DNA of 64,000 bases from Phycisphaera sp. GTDB taxonomy: Bacteria > Planctomycetota > Phycisphaerae > Phycisphaerales > Phycisphaeraceae. Position 1 is the first letter of the stretch; every line of letters begins with the position of its first letter. The translations under genes were made by a program, and so were the position numbers. Positions 62,134 to 64,000 of the stretch are shown in pieces. Below the pieces are notes generated by a model, which saw only the letters and a program-made list of their open reading frames with translations, was not told the origin of the DNA and did not search any database. The DNA is taken from NCBI GenBank assembly GCA_016125215.1, contig WGMF01000007.1:1-64000 (forward strand), read 5' to 3'.

Positions 62134-63219
62134 ATGAACCTCACCCACGAACAGGACGAACTCCCCGCCCCGCCCGTCGAACTCGACGAGACAGACCGCC
62201 GACTGCTCGACGCCCTGCAGCGCGACATCCCCTTGTGCGACGACCCGTGGTCCGTCATCGGCCGGGACCTCTCGCTCACCGGGGAGCAAACTCTTTCGCG
62301 TGTCCGTCAACTCAAACAGCTCGGACTCATCCGGCAGATCTCGCCCATCTTCGACAGCGCCGCCCTCGGTTACACCAGCACACTCGTCGCAGCGAAAGTC
62401 CGTGACGACAAACTCGATCAGGCCGCCGAGATCGTCAACCAGCACCCCGGGGTGAGCCACAACTACCAAAGGCCCGCGTCGTTCAACCTCTGGTTCACCC
62501 TCGCTGTCCCGCCCGGTGAAACACTCCAGGACCACCTCGACCAACTCGCAAAAGACGCGGGGCTCCAAGCCGTGCTCCCCCTGCCGTCGATCCGCACGTT
62601 CCACATCGGTGTCCGCCTGCACATGAGCGACAACCCCGCCCCCGGAAGTTCAAACAGCACAAACGAAGACCCGGGAGAAGCCCCGGCCCCACGCAGGCCG
62701 TCACCCTCTCACCACGGCAAGAAGACCACGCTTGCCCTGACCGACCGCGACAAAGCGATCATCCGCCTCGTACAGGACGACCTGCCGCTGGTTGAAAAAC
62801 CCTTCGAGGGGTATTGCACACAACTGGGCATCACACTCGACCACTTCCGGGAGTGGATGGACAAGATGAAAGCCACCGGGGGCCTGCGTCGTTTTGCCGC
62901 GATCCTCCGCCACCGCGCCACGGGCTTTGTTGCCAACGGCATGGGCGTTTGGCGCATCAATCCAGCAGACCCGGCGTCCATCGAAAAAGCCGGCAAGGCG
63001 GCCTCAGAATTTGAGGAGGTCAGCCACTGTTACGAACGCCCGCTCTACCCCGACTGGCCTTACAACCTGTATACCATGGTCCACGCCCGCACCCCTGAAG
63101 ATTGCCACGCGGTCATGCAACGCATCCGTGCCCAACTCGAACCCCTGGGCCTCGAAGCCCACGACGTGCTCTTCAGCACCCGCGAGTTCAAGAAGGAACG
63201 CGTGCGGTATTTCGTTTGA
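62134..63219 (+). CDS. Fused siroheme decarboxylase AhbA-AhbB (NirDL-like)
   Basis: 361 residues made of two homologous Lrp/AsnC-like halves. First half, about 1-170: ETDRRLLDALQRDIPLCDDP, RVRQLKQLGLIRQISPIFDS and GVSHNYQRPASFNLWFTLAV (AhbA/NirD type). A Pro/Ser-rich linker, then second half, about 195-361: TDRDKAIIRLVQDDLPLVEK, GGLRRFAAILRHRATGFVAN, CYERPLYPDWPYNLYTMVHA and REFKKERVRYF (AhbB/NirL type). Ahb proteins decarboxylate siroheme to didecarboxysiroheme on the alternative route to heme; NirDL does the same for heme d1. The gene starts 1 base after ccmD, tying heme synthesis to cytochrome c maturation. Confidence 0.88.
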   Translation: MNLTHEQDELPAPPVELDETDRRLLDALQRDIPLCDDPWSVIGRDLSLTGEQTLSRVRQLKQLGLIRQISPIFDSAALGYTSTLVAAKVRDDKLDQAAEIVNQHPGVSHNYQRPASFNLWFTLAVPPGETLQDHLDQLAKDAGLQAVLPLPSIRTFHIGVRLHMSDNPAPGSSNSTNEDPGEAPAPRRPSPSHHGKKTTLALTDRDKAIIRLVQDDLPLVEKPFEGYCTQLGITLDHFREWMDKMKATGGLRRFAAILRHRATGFVANGMGVWRINPADPASIEKAGKAASEFEEVSHCYERPLYPDWPYNLYTMVHARTPEDCHAVMQRIRAQLEPLGLEAHDVLFSTREFKKERVRYFV

Positions 63220-63241
63220 TGTCAACCCGTTCACAACGGCT

Positions 63242-64000
63242 TCACGTCCCGTGGACGAGGGCGTGTTCGAGTTGTTTGAGGTGGGCGCGGATGAGTTTTC
63301 TGCGGCGGTCGTCGATCTGGCGGTAGCCGAAGCGGACCTCGTAGAACTGTTCGGTAAGCAGGACGACGGGGTCGAAGCGCATGGGGTCGGCGTAGGCGAG
63401 TTGCTGGGCAAAGGCGGCCGGGGTCTGCCAGGGTTCGCGGTGGTGGCCGTGGCGTTCGAGGATGTCGAGCATCTGGAGGTAGAAGCGCAGCCGTTTGGCC
63501 AGGCTGTGGCGTTGCGAGCGCGGCAGTTGCGTGAGGCGCAGCGCTACGAGGCGTTGCCTGCGGACCATCAGGGTGCGGATGAGGCTGAAGACGCCGACCA
63601 GGATGAAGACGAGGATGAATGCGATAAGGGAGATGCTCAGCGAGTCGAAACGGAACTCGCGGAAGAAGTCCACCACCCATTGATAGACGGAGCGCAGCGT
63701 GGTGCCGCGGTCGGTGGTGATGCTGCGGATGGAGCGGTCGACGTTGTTGAGGACGGCGGTGCGCGTCCGTGCGTCGTAGGCGATGACGGTGCTGATCCAG
63801 AGGAACTCCATGTGCTGGTAGACCTCGCGCAGGGAGGTGAAGAAGGTGCGGTTGACGTGGTGTTCCTGCGCGACGAGGTCGGGGGGCGTGGCGTCGAACT
63901 CGACCCAGCCCTCGTCGCCGCAGTAGACCTCGTTCCACGCGTGGGCGTTGGTGGGGTAGACGACGTAGTACCCGCCGATGGCGTTGTATTCACTGGCGCG
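63242..64000 (-). CDS. Transglutaminase-like membrane protein, C-terminal part (TgpA-like), cut by window edge
   Basis: 252 residues visible; the frame runs off the right edge. The first visible residues hold YPTNAHAWNEVYCGDEGWVE then FDATPPD, the His and Asp part of a transglutaminase-like triad (Cys lies beyond the edge). A membrane helix near the middle (LSISLIAFILVFILVGVFSL) is followed by a cytoplasmic DUF4129-like tail (AAFAQQLAYADPMRFDPVV, LTEQFYEVRFGYR). Such TgpA-type proteins sit in MoxR-vWA operons; the rest of that operon would be to the right. Convergent with the ahb gene. Confidence 0.83.
   Translation of the reverse strand, partial: RASEYNAIGGYYVVYPTNAHAWNEVYCGDEGWVEFDATPPDLVAQEHHVNRTFFTSLREVYQHMEFLWISTVIAYDARTRTAVLNNVDRSIRSITTDRGTTLRSVYQWVVDFFREFRFDSLSISLIAFILVFILVGVFSLIRTLMVRRQRLVALRLTQLPRSQRHSLAKRLRFYLQMLDILERHGHHREPWQTPAAFAQQLAYADPMRFDPVVLLTEQFYEVRFGYRQIDDRRRKLIRAHLKQLEHALVHGT

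Overview
The window looks like a GC-rich chromosome segment from a member of the Planctomycetota, most likely class Phycisphaerae. This is inferred from the combination of features: several PEP-CTERM proteins, a prepilin-like protein with the H..DG C-terminal signature, TMTC-like TPR membrane proteins, the carbamoyltransferase-SxtJ-DUF5989 trio, SGNH hydrolases, a YHS lipoprotein, plant-polysaccharide glycoside hydrolases, and the siroheme route to heme. There is no rRNA, CRISPR array, prophage or recognisable transposase gene. Two tRNA genes are present, Pro(GGG) and Ala(CGC), neither encoding CCA.

Layout: (1) 0-9 kb: an unknown protein with no clear start, a zinc-ribbon membrane protein, an isochorismatase-fold hydrolase, GT9 and GT2 glycosyltransferases flanking a MITE-like palindromic element, a LOG-type protein, a PEP-CTERM protein, a pseudopilin, and a Fur-family repressor translationally coupled to a His-rich protein. 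(2) 9-13 kb: rplT and rpmI without infC, an HD-GYP protein, and an esterase-like protein lacking its catalytic serine. (3) 12.7-21.5 kb: a carbohydrate block with a GH106-like enzyme, a GH10 xylanase, a XylR-like AraC regulator and two PEP-CTERM proteins. (4) 21.6-31.7 kb: surface glycan functions, with two SGNH hydrolases, a TMTC-like TPR protein, the NodU/CmcH carbamoyltransferase-SxtJ-DUF5989 set, an exostosin-like transferase and an FkbM methyltransferase. (5) 31.8-41 kb: a YHS lipoprotein, GH36-like enzyme, PEP-CTERM repeat protein, NadD, a nucleosidase, two YkgJ proteins and a sialate O-acetylesterase-like enzyme. (6) 41-55.9 kb: LysA, an orphan sensor kinase, Nudix, cysteine desulfurase, a GH17-GT2 glucan synthase, FolP, an isolated mraZ with its own operator, a candidate non-coding RNA, CBS protein, AcuC-like deacetylase and an aldo-keto reductase. 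(7) 56-63.2 kb: a tight System I cytochrome c maturation operon, ccmE-ccmF-unknown-ccmA-ccmB-ccmC-ccmD, closing with a fused AhbA-AhbB siroheme decarboxylase. (8) The right edge cuts a transglutaminase-like membrane protein.

How parts work together: the last operon couples heme supply by the siroheme route to heme delivery and attachment. Its CcmE carries CxxxY in place of HxxxY, its CcmC has serine where the tryptophan-rich motif normally has aspartate, and an unknown exported protein sits in the middle. The carbohydrate block suggests xylan or pectin-type substrates sensed by the XylR-like regulator, with PEP-CTERM proteins as surface components; no exosortase is in the window.

A recurring regulatory signal is a TANNNT-like -10 hexamer ending 6-7 bases before the start codon of at least thirteen genes on both strands, predicting leaderless mRNAs. 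It also decides some starts, for example GTG for the GT9 gene and GTG for the cysteine desulfurase.
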